Below are positions 1-5,737 of a DNA stretch of 8,242 nucleotides, piece after piece. The notes under the pieces were generated by a model that was not told the DNA's origin, did not search any database, and saw nothing but the letters and a program-made list of their open reading frames with translations. How positions within the stretch are numbered: the first letter of the stretch is position 1; every line of letters begins with the position of its first letter. Source of the stretch: Chlorobiota bacterium (GTDB lineage: Bacteria; Bacteroidota; Bacteroidia; Bacteroidales; JAADGE01); assembly GCA_030592825.1 (NCBI GenBank), contig JAUVIG010000152.1:1-8242 (forward strand), given 5' to 3'. A program made the translations under genes and the position numbers.

Positions 1-174
1 ATTATCACTAATCAAAATTGCACTGTCAGGAGCACCGCTTAAATATTTAACAATACCTTCAGGTGTTATATATGTGCCTCCGTCAAATTCTCTGTTAAAA
101 GAATACGGATTCGGATCAAATTTACATGAAGCCAACACTAACAGGATAAATAATAGATAAGTATTTTTCTTCAT
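1..174 (-). CDS. Lipoprotein of unknown function, N-terminal part only (runs off the left edge)
   Basis: Read on the minus strand from an ATG at 174, the frame stays open for 58 codons to the window edge, so the C terminus is missing. The protein begins MKKNTYLLFILLVLASC: a short basic N-region, a hydrophobic core and a good lipobox (L-A-S-C, with cysteine at residue 17). This is the classic signal for export, lipidation and cleavage by signal peptidase II. The mature part seen (starting CKFDPNPYSFNREFDGG) matches no family I can name. A perfect TAnnTTTG promoter box lies 29 bp upstream of the start, which supports this start and shows the gene is transcribed leftwards, divergent from grpE. 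Export and lipidation are well supported; function is unknown. Confidence 0.75.
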   Translation of the reverse strand, partial: MKKNTYLLFILLVLASCKFDPNPYSFNREFDGGTYITPEGIVKYLSGAPDSAILISDN

Positions 175-202
175 TTGTCTGAAATTAAAACTGTTATTCT
201 GT

Positions 203-210
203 CAAAGATA
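203..210 (-). promoter_or_regulatory. Bacteroidetes -7 promoter box for the leftward lipoprotein gene
   Basis: The minus strand reads TATCTTTG, an exact match to the Bacteroidetes -7 consensus TAnnTTTG, 29 bp upstream of the lipoprotein ATG. No clear TTG -33 element lies 19-21 bp further upstream (the best triplet is TCG), so this is a -7-only assignment. Confidence 0.5.
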
Positions 211-266
211 TTAAACTTATATAAATTTAACGATTTTTATTAAAAATTATTGAATTTTTTATTACA

Positions 267-290
267 GCATTTAAGCATTTAATCATTGAA
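267..290. repeat. Three 8-bp quasi-repeats (left flank of the palindromic element)
   Basis: Three tandem octamers, GCATTTAA, GCATTTAA and TCATTGAA, run directly up to the palindromic element that starts at 294. The 12-mer ATTACAGCATTT at 261-272 overlaps them and recurs at 444-455 on the other side of that element. Confidence 0.55.
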
Positions 291-293
291 TCT

Positions 294-434
294 ACTCCGA
301 AAAGTGATTTTTTGCCACAAAGACACTAAAACACAAATAATCACAAAAATTAAATTGCTTATTGTAAGCTCTTTTGTGTAATTTTGTGTCTTGGTGATTT
401 AGTGGCATTTTTATTTTCTTTTACTTTTCGGAGT
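294..434. repeat. Palindromic intergenic element with perfect 12-bp terminal inverted repeats
   Basis: ACTCCGAAAAGT at 294-305 is the exact reverse complement of ACTTTTCGGAGT at 423-434. Further inward, TGCCAC (313-318) pairs with GTGGCA (402-407), and CACAAAAATTA (342-352) nearly pairs with TAATTTTGTG (379-388), so most of the 141 bp can fold into an imperfect hairpin. There is no coding capacity. It could be a non-autonomous element or REP-like repeat; no clean target duplication abuts the ends. Confidence 0.6.
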
Positions 435-449
435 GTACTCATCATTACA

Positions 450-473
450 GCATTTCATCATTTTATACATTAG
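450..473. repeat. Three 8-bp quasi-repeats (right flank of the palindromic element)
   Basis: The octamers GCATTTCA, TCATTTTA and TACATTAG (degenerate) mirror the block at 267-290. Both blocks are preceded by ATTACA, suggesting either one continuous octamer tract split by the element at 294-434 or a duplicated flank. Confidence 0.45.
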
Positions 474-649
474 CTTGACAAAAATTATACCGAAGTTTAC
501 ATCAACATCTGCCTCTTATTCATACTTCATAAAATATCTTATGACAAATTGTCTGTAAAGTATAACTTCATTATCTCTGACATTATGTAATTTTATATAT
601 AATTTTAAACATTTGTTTTATATCTGTTATTGCAGCCTACAAGCTAATG

Positions 650-682
650 ATTGCAAGTTGCGGATATTCAGCAACTTGCAAT
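650..682. repeat. Perfect 12-bp hairpin, 9-nt loop
   Basis: ATTGCAAGTTGC (650-661) is the exact reverse complement of GCAACTTGCAAT (671-682), separated by GGATATTCA. The right arm continues into related words (TGCAACTCGC at 690-699). It lies between divergent genes with no gene ending nearby and no T-tract directly after it, so it is not an ordinary terminator. Confidence 0.6.
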
Positions 683-765
683 TCACATTTTGCAACTCGC
701 TTCAATAAATTATAATAAACTTTCGATTTAAGATATTGTTTTATATAAAATTACTGATACATAAG

Positions 766-782
766 AATATTTGGCAAATATT
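766..782. promoter_or_regulatory. Perfect palindrome upstream of grpE, possible operator
   Basis: AATATTTG, a single G, then CAAATATT form a perfect 8-bp dyad centred about 65 bp upstream of the grpE start. Position and symmetry suit a dimeric regulator site in the grpE-dnaJ control region. It is not the CIRCE element of HrcA (TTAGCACTC-N9-GAGTGCTAA). Function is inferred from position only; AT-rich palindromes of this size can arise by chance. Confidence 0.3.
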
Positions 783-838
783 TTGATTACCGGACAAGTA
801 ACAATGATTAAAATTATTTCTGTAAATTTATTGAAAAG

Positions 839-1456
839 ATGACTAAAAAAAATATAAAAAACCTTGATTTAAACAGTAACGAAGATCTGAAAAATAAAAA
901 CAAACAAGATCTTAATATTGAAAAAAAGGGAACAAATGATGAGACAAAACCTGAAGAAAATATCAAAAACGATATGGGAAAAAGCACAAAAAAGGGAGGG
1001 AAAAAATCAAAATTTAAAGAATTAGAAGAAAAATACGAAACTTTAAATGATAAATATATGAGGCTTTCCGCTGAATATGATAATTACAGAAAAAGAACTC
1101 TTAAGGAAAGAATGGAGTTAATAAAAAATGCGGGAGAAGAAATATTAATTAATTTTCTTCCTTTTATTGATAATATCGAAAGAGCAAAAAGTTCAGTTGA
1201 TGATGCAAAAGATATTAATGCTGTTAAAGAAGGTATTACACTTATACATAAAAACCTTGCTGATTTTCTTAAAGAAAGAGGAATTACTGAAATTAAATCA
1301 ATAGGAGAAGTTTTTGATACAGATATGCATGAAGCAATAACAAAAATTCCCGCTCCGAAAAAAGATTTAAAAGGAAAAGTTGTGGACGTTATTGAAAAAG
1401 GATATAAGATGAAAGATAAGGTATTACGTTATGCAAAAGTAGTTGTAGGAGAATGA
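839..1456 (+). CDS. grpE: GrpE, nucleotide exchange factor of DnaK
   Basis: GrpE is the cytoplasmic cofactor that releases ADP from DnaK and so resets the Hsp70 cycle. The 205-aa protein has the family's usual length and layout: a Lys/Asn/Glu-rich disordered N-terminal tail (about 1-55), a long helix/coiled coil (about 57-105, including YDNYRKRT at 80-87), a helical bundle segment, and the C-terminal beta domain that contacts DnaK. The family signature is complete: F159-D160 followed by M163-H164 and A166, then G188-Y189, D193, L196-R197, A199 and V201. The ATG at 839 follows AAAAG; there is no strong Shine-Dalgarno, as usual in Bacteroidetes. dnaJ starts 51 bp after the stop on the same strand with no terminator between, so the two are almost certainly co-transcribed. 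No CIRCE element was found upstream. Identification is firm. Confidence 0.96.
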   Translation: MTKKNIKNLDLNSNEDLKNKNKQDLNIEKKGTNDETKPEENIKNDMGKSTKKGGKKSKFKELEEKYETLNDKYMRLSAEYDNYRKRTLKERMELIKNAGEEILINFLPFIDNIERAKSSVDDAKDINAVKEGITLIHKNLADFLKERGITEIKSIGEVFDTDMHEAITKIPAPKKDLKGKVVDVIEKGYKMKDKVLRYAKVVVGE

Positions 1457-1475
1457 AAAATGTTATACTACAATT

Positions 1476-1507
1476 TTACTAAATTACTAATTCACTAACT
1501 TCGCTAA
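1476..1507. repeat. Four 8-bp quasi-repeats filling the grpE-dnaJ spacer
   Basis: TTACTAAA, TTACTAAT, TCACTAACT and TCGCTAA(A) follow one another right up to the dnaJ ATG; the last unit's final A is the first base of the start codon. The unit length and low-complexity style match the octamer blocks near 267-290 and 450-473. Confidence 0.5.
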
Positions 1508-2641
1508 ATGGCAAAAAGAGATTATTACGAAATATTAGGTGTTTCAAAAAATGCTGACAAAAACGAAATTAAAAAAGCATACAGGAAAATTGCATTAAAA
1601 TATCATCCTGATAAAAACCCTGATGATAAAGAAGCTGAAGAAAAGTTTAAAGAAGCTGCAGAGGCATATGAAGTGTTAAGCAAAGAAGATAAAAGATCTA
1701 AATACGATCAATTCGGACATTCAGCTTTTGACGGTGCAAGCGGTTTCAGTGGCGGAGGTATGTCAATGGATGACATATTTTCTCATTTCGGTGATATATT
1801 CGGCAATTTCGGATTCGGAGGTTTCGGAGGAAGTACACGAAGAGGACGCAGAGTAAACAAAGGTGCTAATTTAAGAGTTAAAGTCAAACTTGATCTGAAA
1901 GATATACTGAACGGAACAACTAAAAAAATAAAAGTTAATAAACATGTTGCCTGTTCTCATTGTTCAGGTACAGGTGCTCAAGGCAGTTCATTCAATACAT
2001 GTTCAACATGTAACGGCTCAGGGCAAGTCGTCAGAGTTCAAAACACAATACTCGGACAAATGCAAACAGCTTCAACATGCCCTACATGCCAAGGTGAAGG
2101 AAAAATTGTAAAGAACAAATGTCCGCATTGCTACGGCGAAGGTATTATTAAGGGCGAAGAAGTTGTTAAAGTCAGTGTACCTGCCGGTGTAGCTGAAGGC
2201 ATGCAAATGAAAGTCGGAGGAAAAGGCAGTGCAGCAAGAAGAGGCGGTGTAAACGGAGACTTAATAGTTGTTTTTGAAGAAGAACAACATCCTGAATTGT
2301 TTAGAGATGAAGAAGATCTGCTTTATAATTTATTTATAAGTTTTCCTGATGCTGCAATTGGTACTTCTGTAGAAATACCTACTATTGAAAGTAAAGTAAA
2401 AATTAAAATAGCTCCCGGAATACAAGGCGGAAAAGTTTTAAGGTTAAGAGGTAAAGGATTACCGTCATACGGAAGTTACGGCAAAGGAGATATTCTTGTT
2501 AAGGTGAATGTATGGGTTCCTAAAAATATAGATAAAGAAGAGAAAAAAATACTCGAAAAACTGCAAAAATCTCCGAATTTTGAACCTCAACCCGAAAAAG
2601 AAGAACGAAGTTTTTTCGACAGGGTTAAAGATATGTTTTAA
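1508..2641 (+). CDS. dnaJ: DnaJ, Hsp40 co-chaperone (type I J-protein)
   Basis: DnaJ delivers unfolded clients to DnaK in the cytoplasm and stimulates its ATPase. At 377 aa it has the full type I architecture. The J domain (about 4-70) carries the catalytic HPD motif at H33-P34-D35. A Gly/Phe-rich region (about 76-110) includes two D-I-F motifs at 89-91 and 96-98. The zinc-binding region has all four CxxCxGxG repeats, with cysteine pairs at 149/152, 165/168, 191/194 and 205/208, so both zinc centres are intact. The substrate-binding and dimerisation domains fill about 215-377. The ATG at 1508 starts the canonical [12 protein letters not shown]; no Shine-Dalgarno is visible. It is the second gene of the grpE-dnaJ operon, which ends at an intrinsic terminator 6 bp after its stop. 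dnaK is not in the window. Identification is firm. Confidence 0.97.
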   Translation: MAKRDYYEILGVSKNADKNEIKKAYRKIALKYHPDKNPDDKEAEEKFKEAAEAYEVLSKEDKRSKYDQFGHSAFDGASGFSGGGMSMDDIFSHFGDIFGNFGFGGFGGSTRRGRRVNKGANLRVKVKLDLKDILNGTTKKIKVNKHVACSHCSGTGAQGSSFNTCSTCNGSGQVVRVQNTILGQMQTASTCPTCQGEGKIVKNKCPHCYGEGIIKGEEVVKVSVPAGVAEGMQMKVGGKGSAARRGGVNGDLIVVFEEEQHPELFRDEEDLLYNLFISFPDAAIGTSVEIPTIESKVKIKIAPGIQGGKVLRLRGKGLPSYGSYGKGDILVKVNVWVPKNIDKEEKKILEKLQKSPNFEPQPEKEERSFFDRVKDMF

Positions 2642-2646
2642 AATTT

Positions 2647-2675
2647 AACGCTCCGTTTTTAGGGGCGTTTTTTTT
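2647..2675 (+). terminator. Rho-independent terminator of the grpE-dnaJ operon
   Basis: AACGCTCC (2647-2654) pairs with GGGGCGTT (2662-2669) over eight base pairs including one G-T wobble, with a 7-nt loop (GTTTTTA) and a run of eight T at 2668-2675. It begins just after the dnaJ stop, in textbook form. Confidence 0.9.
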
Positions 2676-2692
2676 AATTCACCAAATAATTT

Positions 2693-2700
2693 TATCTTTA
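2693..2700 (+). promoter_or_regulatory. Possible -7 box for the five-helix membrane protein gene
   Basis: TATCTTTA matches the Bacteroidetes -7 consensus TAnnTTTG at all but the last base. It lies 25 bp before the TTG start and just after the operon terminator, where a new promoter is needed. No TTG -33 element is at the expected distance; the terminator's T-tract occupies that place. Confidence 0.35.
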
Positions 2701-2725
2701 ATCTAATTTACTCAAAAAAAGTAAT

Positions 2726-4168
2726 TTGAAGCTATTCTCTACATCCAAGTTCAGACCGGAGCAAACTTTTAACAAAATTGATCCTTTAAGGTTTTACATC
2801 GGAATATTTTTAGGCATCTTTTCAGCTTTTATAATTTACAGTTTTGCATTTGTTATTTTTGAAGGTTTTCGCATGATGACCAAAACTGAAGATTGTTCAT
2901 TTTGGATTGTGTCAAATGCTGAAATGAGTTTCTTTAAAATATTCACGGCATTATTATCATTAATACTTGCACAATCAGTTACATTAACATTTTGGTTGAA
3001 AGAACTTCGAGAAATTTCCTCTAAATACGGTTATAAACGAAAATATGCTATTAACAATATTAGAGGGTTTAGTTGGTATTTTACAAGTTGGTTCTTTAGA
3101 ATGGCAACAATTATAGGCATATACTTCATATTAGCTGATAAAAAAGGATATTATGTCTTCAAAATCTATCCTGAATATAACTATTTGTTTATTTTCTTTT
3201 TGATAGTATTATTCTTAAACTCATGGCTTGATTTAAGATTATTTTCTTTGAAAAGAAAAACTTTAAAGATATTAATTAATGCTGTTATAATTTTAATTCT
3301 TGCTTTGGGACTTTCACGAATAGATATTGTTGATTATAAAAGTTTGAATCGGGCAATTAAAAAATCATGTATAGTAAACAATTCTCAAATTAATTTACCT
3401 GAATATGATAAATTTAACAAATTAGAAAACAAATCATTAATCAAACACATCTATCTTTTTCCTGATACAATTAATAATGACAAACCAAATCTTGTTATTG
3501 ATCATGAACTTGTGAAGTTTTCAAATGTTGAAGAAAAAATTAATAAAATTAGAAGTAGAGTTGATAAAAGCAACAGAACTCATTTACAATTTATATTTCA
3601 TATTGATTTAGAAGTTAGAATGAAATATATAAATGAAATCAAGAAAAAACTATCTAAATATGGAATATTCAGAATTGCTTATGCCGTTAAACCAAAAAAT
3701 CCTGAATATGATATAAGATATTACGATTTATATATTAATTCAATTATCAATTCAGCATATCGTCAAAAACTTATTATTTCAACAGAACCTATTCAACCGC
3801 AGCCTGATATTATAGAAGAAGTTAACAGTTTTAATAAAATTATTATTAAATATCATAAAGGTCATTATTATATTAACAATAAACAGATTCTTGAAAAAGA
3901 TTTGGTTAAAGTTCTCAAATCTAAAGCATATCAAACAGAGAACTACATTTTTTTGATCAAAGTTGAAGATAATATGATTTTCTCAACCTACTTTACCATG
4001 TGGTCTTCAATTTTATCTGCAGTTACAGAACTTCGTGATAATCTTGCCTTCAAGATATATCAATGTGAATTTGAAGATTTAGACGAAAGCAAACAAGAAA
4101 AAATTGCTGACAGCTATCCGATAAGATTTTTTGAAGTTACGGAAGAATTCAATTCGTTGATAAAATAG
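2726..4168 (+). CDS. Five-helix membrane protein with a large periplasmic, ExbD/TolR-like C-terminal region
   Basis: I do not recognise a named family. The start is a TTG at 2726: the frame is closed by TAA at 2699-2701, and the first ATG is codon 50, inside or after the first helix. Five hydrophobic segments lie at about 23-46, 68-90, 115-137, 152-172 and 180-197. Basic residues cluster at the N terminus and in the loops at 92-113 and 174-181, so by the positive-inside rule the N terminus is cytoplasmic and the 280-residue C-terminal part periplasmic. That part reads like two ExbD/TolR-style beta-alpha-beta units: about 238-322 (strand LQFIFHID, then helix and KYGIFRIAYAV) and about 370-448 (strands KIIIKYH, YYINN and IFLIKVED, then a helix). 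The ion-channel Asp of true ExbD transmembrane helices is not seen in helix 1 or 5, so a motor role should not be assumed. The gene appears monocistronic, convergent with the SPOR gene. The ExbD resemblance is by eye only. Confidence 0.8.
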   Translation: MKLFSTSKFRPEQTFNKIDPLRFYIGIFLGIFSAFIIYSFAFVIFEGFRMMTKTEDCSFWIVSNAEMSFFKIFTALLSLILAQSVTLTFWLKELREISSKYGYKRKYAINNIRGFSWYFTSWFFRMATIIGIYFILADKKGYYVFKIYPEYNYLFIFFLIVLFLNSWLDLRLFSLKRKTLKILINAVIILILALGLSRIDIVDYKSLNRAIKKSCIVNNSQINLPEYDKFNKLENKSLIKHIYLFPDTINNDKPNLVIDHELVKFSNVEEKINKIRSRVDKSNRTHLQFIFHIDLEVRMKYINEIKKKLSKYGIFRIAYAVKPKNPEYDIRYYDLYINSIINSAYRQKLIISTEPIQPQPDIIEEVNSFNKIIIKYHKGHYYINNKQILEKDLVKVLKSKAYQTENYIFLIKVEDNMIFSTYFTMWSSILSAVTELRDNLAFKIYQCEFEDLDESKQEKIADSYPIRFFEVTEEFNSLIK

Positions 4169-4198
4169 TTTTTTACAGAAACAAAAAACGACAAGGTT

Positions 4199-4220
4199 AA
4201 AAATTGCTTTCGGAATGCAA
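4199..4220 (-). terminator. Weak terminator candidate for the SPOR-like gene
   Basis: On the minus strand TTGCATT and AAAGCAA pair around a CCG loop with one mismatch, followed by TTTTT. It is about 135 nt past the SPOR-like gene's stop and the stem is short, so efficiency would be low. No better terminator is visible in the convergent spacer 4169-4354. Confidence 0.25.
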
Positions 4221-4241
4221 CGAGGTGATTATTGCGTTTCT

Positions 4242-4281
4242 ACAACTCACAACCCGTAGCTCACAACCCACAACTTGCAAA
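4242..4281. repeat. Low-complexity CACAACY-type quasi-repeats in the convergent spacer
   Basis: CTCACAACCC occurs at 4246-4255 and again at 4260-4269, exactly 14 bp apart, inside a run of related words (ACAACTCA, CCACAACTTGCAA). The words resemble those near 671-699 (GCAACTTGCAATTC, TGCAACTCGC). There is no coding frame; the tract fills the gap between two convergent genes. Confidence 0.5.
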
Positions 4282-4354
4282 CTGTATCCTGCAATTAATA
4301 GAAAACAACAAATAAAAGATATTATGTTTTCAATAATTGTATAAAATGTCCTTA

Positions 4355-5338
4355 CTAAAAATCCCTGAAATAAAACTTAACTTCTTTATTGTTTTTATAT
4401 TCAGAAATATAGGTTTCGGATAATCCGTAAGCATTTTTATAATTCTTTGCTTCTTGGAAAGATGCAAAACTGCCGATTGTATATTTATAATATATTTTTG
4501 ATTTGTAAGTCTTAACAGAAAGATCAGTTTTGTTTAATCTGTTTTTCTGCGTTTCATTAGCCGGAATTATTGAAGTCCCGATCTGAATACGATATTCATT
4601 GCCTTCTCCGGAATAAGTGTTTACATTATCCGGAGTAATATTATTATTTGTTTTATTATCACCGTTTTCAACTAAATCAGTATAAACAATATCAGTTGTA
4701 TTATAATTAAATTTTTCAGGTAAATTTACATTCTCAACTGTAAATGATCTTACATTAAAGTTTTCGGTTGCCGAGTTATCATAATTTTCAGTTATACTGT
4801 AATCTGTATTAACTACTGTAATTTCTTCATTACTTCGCCCCGTAATAATTGCAAATGCACGACATTGCGTATTTACGGCATCAGCTTCACTTGAATGGGC
4901 CGAAACATAAAGTTCATAAGCAAGTTTTTCTTCCTTTACTTCACCGGCAGATAATCGATTGGCAATTGATAAACGAAAACTGTTTCTTGCACTTTGCAAC
5001 AAATTATCTGTATATGTTTTTTTATCACCTTCTAATTCTTTAGATAAACCTGTCAGCATCTCATCAAACAACATATAAAGATCTCTGTATTCAGCTTCAT
5101 ATATTCCTGATGCTTTTTCAATCATATTCAGACTTTTTGACATATCTTGTGAAGCTGACAGCTTATCAGCCTCGGCTTCAATTGCTTGTGCTTCTTTAAT
5201 TTTTTCAATTATTTTTGAAATGTTTTCTTGTTTTTCTTTATCAAAGACCTTTTTGAAATCATCAAAATATTCATTGTCTTGAGAATAACCTGAAAAAAAA
5301 GAAATAAGCAAAATAAAAGTAAGTAAGTATCTTTTCAT
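4355..5338 (-). CDS. Secreted protein with helical N-terminal domain and C-terminal SPOR-like domain
   Basis: The 327-aa product begins with a signal peptide, MKRYLLTFILLISFFSGYSQ, with a probable signal peptidase I site near residue 20 and no lipobox cysteine, so it should be periplasmic or surface-exposed. Residues about 25-170 are rich in Glu, Lys and Ala and predicted mostly helical. Residues about 171-247 are an Asn/Thr-rich linker without clear structure. Residues about 248-322 resemble a SPOR domain (the fold that binds denuded peptidoglycan): EYRIQIGTS, then KYTIGSFASFQEAKNYK and ETYISEYKNNKEV, i.e. strand, strand, helix, strand in the expected order. The gene ends TAG followed at once by in-frame TAA. 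It has its own promoter (5372-5404) and is convergent with the membrane protein gene and divergent from the peptidase gene. A cell-envelope role is likely; the exact function is unknown. Confidence 0.82.
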   Translation of the reverse strand: MKRYLLTFILLISFFSGYSQDNEYFDDFKKVFDKEKQENISKIIEKIKEAQAIEAEADKLSASQDMSKSLNMIEKASGIYEAEYRDLYMLFDEMLTGLSKELEGDKKTYTDNLLQSARNSFRLSIANRLSAGEVKEEKLAYELYVSAHSSEADAVNTQCRAFAIITGRSNEEITVVNTDYSITENYDNSATENFNVRSFTVENVNLPEKFNYNTTDIVYTDLVENGDNKTNNNITPDNVNTYSGEGNEYRIQIGTSIIPANETQKNRLNKTDLSVKTYKSKIYYKYTIGSFASFQEAKNYKNAYGLSETYISEYKNNKEVKFYFRDF

Positions 5339-5371
5339 TTCCTTTTATTAAATTTTATAGTTAGTTTAGTT

Positions 5372-5404
5372 CAAATGTAATAATAATTTCATAGTTATGT
5401 CAAA
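5372..5404 (-). promoter_or_regulatory. Bacteroidetes promoter of the SPOR-like gene
   Basis: On the minus strand TTTG (5404-5401) is followed after 21 bp by TACATTTG (5379-5372), an exact TAnnTTTG box. Both elements and the spacing fit the Bacteroidetes primary-sigma consensus. The -7 box lies 33 bp upstream of the ATG at 5338, giving a leader of roughly 25-30 nt. Confidence 0.75.
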
Positions 5405-5526
5405 TTATACTGCAAATAATTTGCCGGAACAGAGATGTATTCATATATTTTTGACTATTTAACAGATATTTATGACTAATTCATTTTTAAGTTCAAAAAT
5501 AATTTTATTTGTTTTCAGTTAAAAAC

Positions 5527-5534
5527 TATTTTTG
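5527..5534 (+). promoter_or_regulatory. -7 box upstream of the aminopeptidase gene, next to the MITE-like element
   Basis: TATTTTTG is an exact TAnnTTTG match. The nearest TTTG upstream (5508-5511) leaves a spacer of only 15 bp, shorter than usual, so the -33 assignment is doubtful. Transcription from it would start at about 5541, practically at the left end of the palindromic element at 5543. Confidence 0.4.
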
Positions 5535-5542
5535 CAAAAAAG

Positions 5543-5710
5543 CTAGTGTCAAGTCAAGTTTGAAGTTTCGTATAAGTTGAAGTTATTTTTTCTTTTTATG
5601 AAGTTAGAAAAAAATAAGCATAGCCGTAGCTACGTGAATTTTTTTTTAACAAAATAAAAAGGAAAAAGAACAATGCTTGGTGCGAAAGTTCATGCTTGAC
5701 TTGACATTAG
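5543..5710. mobile_element. MITE-like near-palindromic element, 168 bp
   Basis: The ends CTAGTGTCAAGTCAAG (5543-5558) and CTTGACTTGACATTAG (5695-5710) are inverted repeats matching at 15 of 16 positions. The arms stay complementary with gaps and mismatches to the middle (for example TGAAGTTTCG against CGAAAGTTCA, and T-rich against A-rich tracts), where the 10-bp palindrome CGTAGCTACG (5625-5634) sits. TA dinucleotides flank the GTGTCAAG/CTTGACAT termini at 5544-5545 and 5708-5709, as a TA-targeting (IS630/Tc1-like) transposition would leave. There is no coding capacity, so any movement would need a transposase encoded elsewhere. The palindrome is seen directly; mobility is inferred. Confidence 0.6.
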
Positions 5711-5737
5711 TATTAAATCTAATAAAAAAAAATTGTT

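Larger units (their letters stand above)
175..838. other. Gene-free divergent spacer between the lipoprotein gene and grpE
   Basis: I see no convincing coding frame on either strand across these 664 bp. The spacer holds the start region of the leftward gene, two blocks of 8-bp quasi-repeats flanking a palindromic element (294-434), a perfect hairpin at 650-682 and a palindrome at 766-782. The promoter of grpE must lie in the right-hand part, but no TAnnTTTG box with a matching -33 element is evident there. Confidence 0.7.

Noticed and set aside
294..434. CRISPR array or attachment site
   Set aside because: The structure is one inverted repeat with no regularly spaced direct repeats and no adjacent cas or integrase gene.
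700..838. CIRCE or sigma-32-type heat-shock promoter for grpE
   Set aside because: No TTAGCACTC...GAGTGCTAA dyad and no sigma-32-like boxes are present; only the unrelated dyad at 766-782 is seen.
4849..5043. A 64-codon plus-strand open frame
   Set aside because: It lies wholly antisense within the SPOR-like gene, has no promoter or recognisable motif, and its composition is what the reverse of that gene would give.
5695..5730. Sigma-70-like TTGACT...TAATAA promoter at the right end of the palindromic element
   Set aside because: The boxes are spaced 18 bp apart, but Bacteroidetes primary sigma factors use a different consensus, and TTGACTTGACA is simply the terminal repeat.
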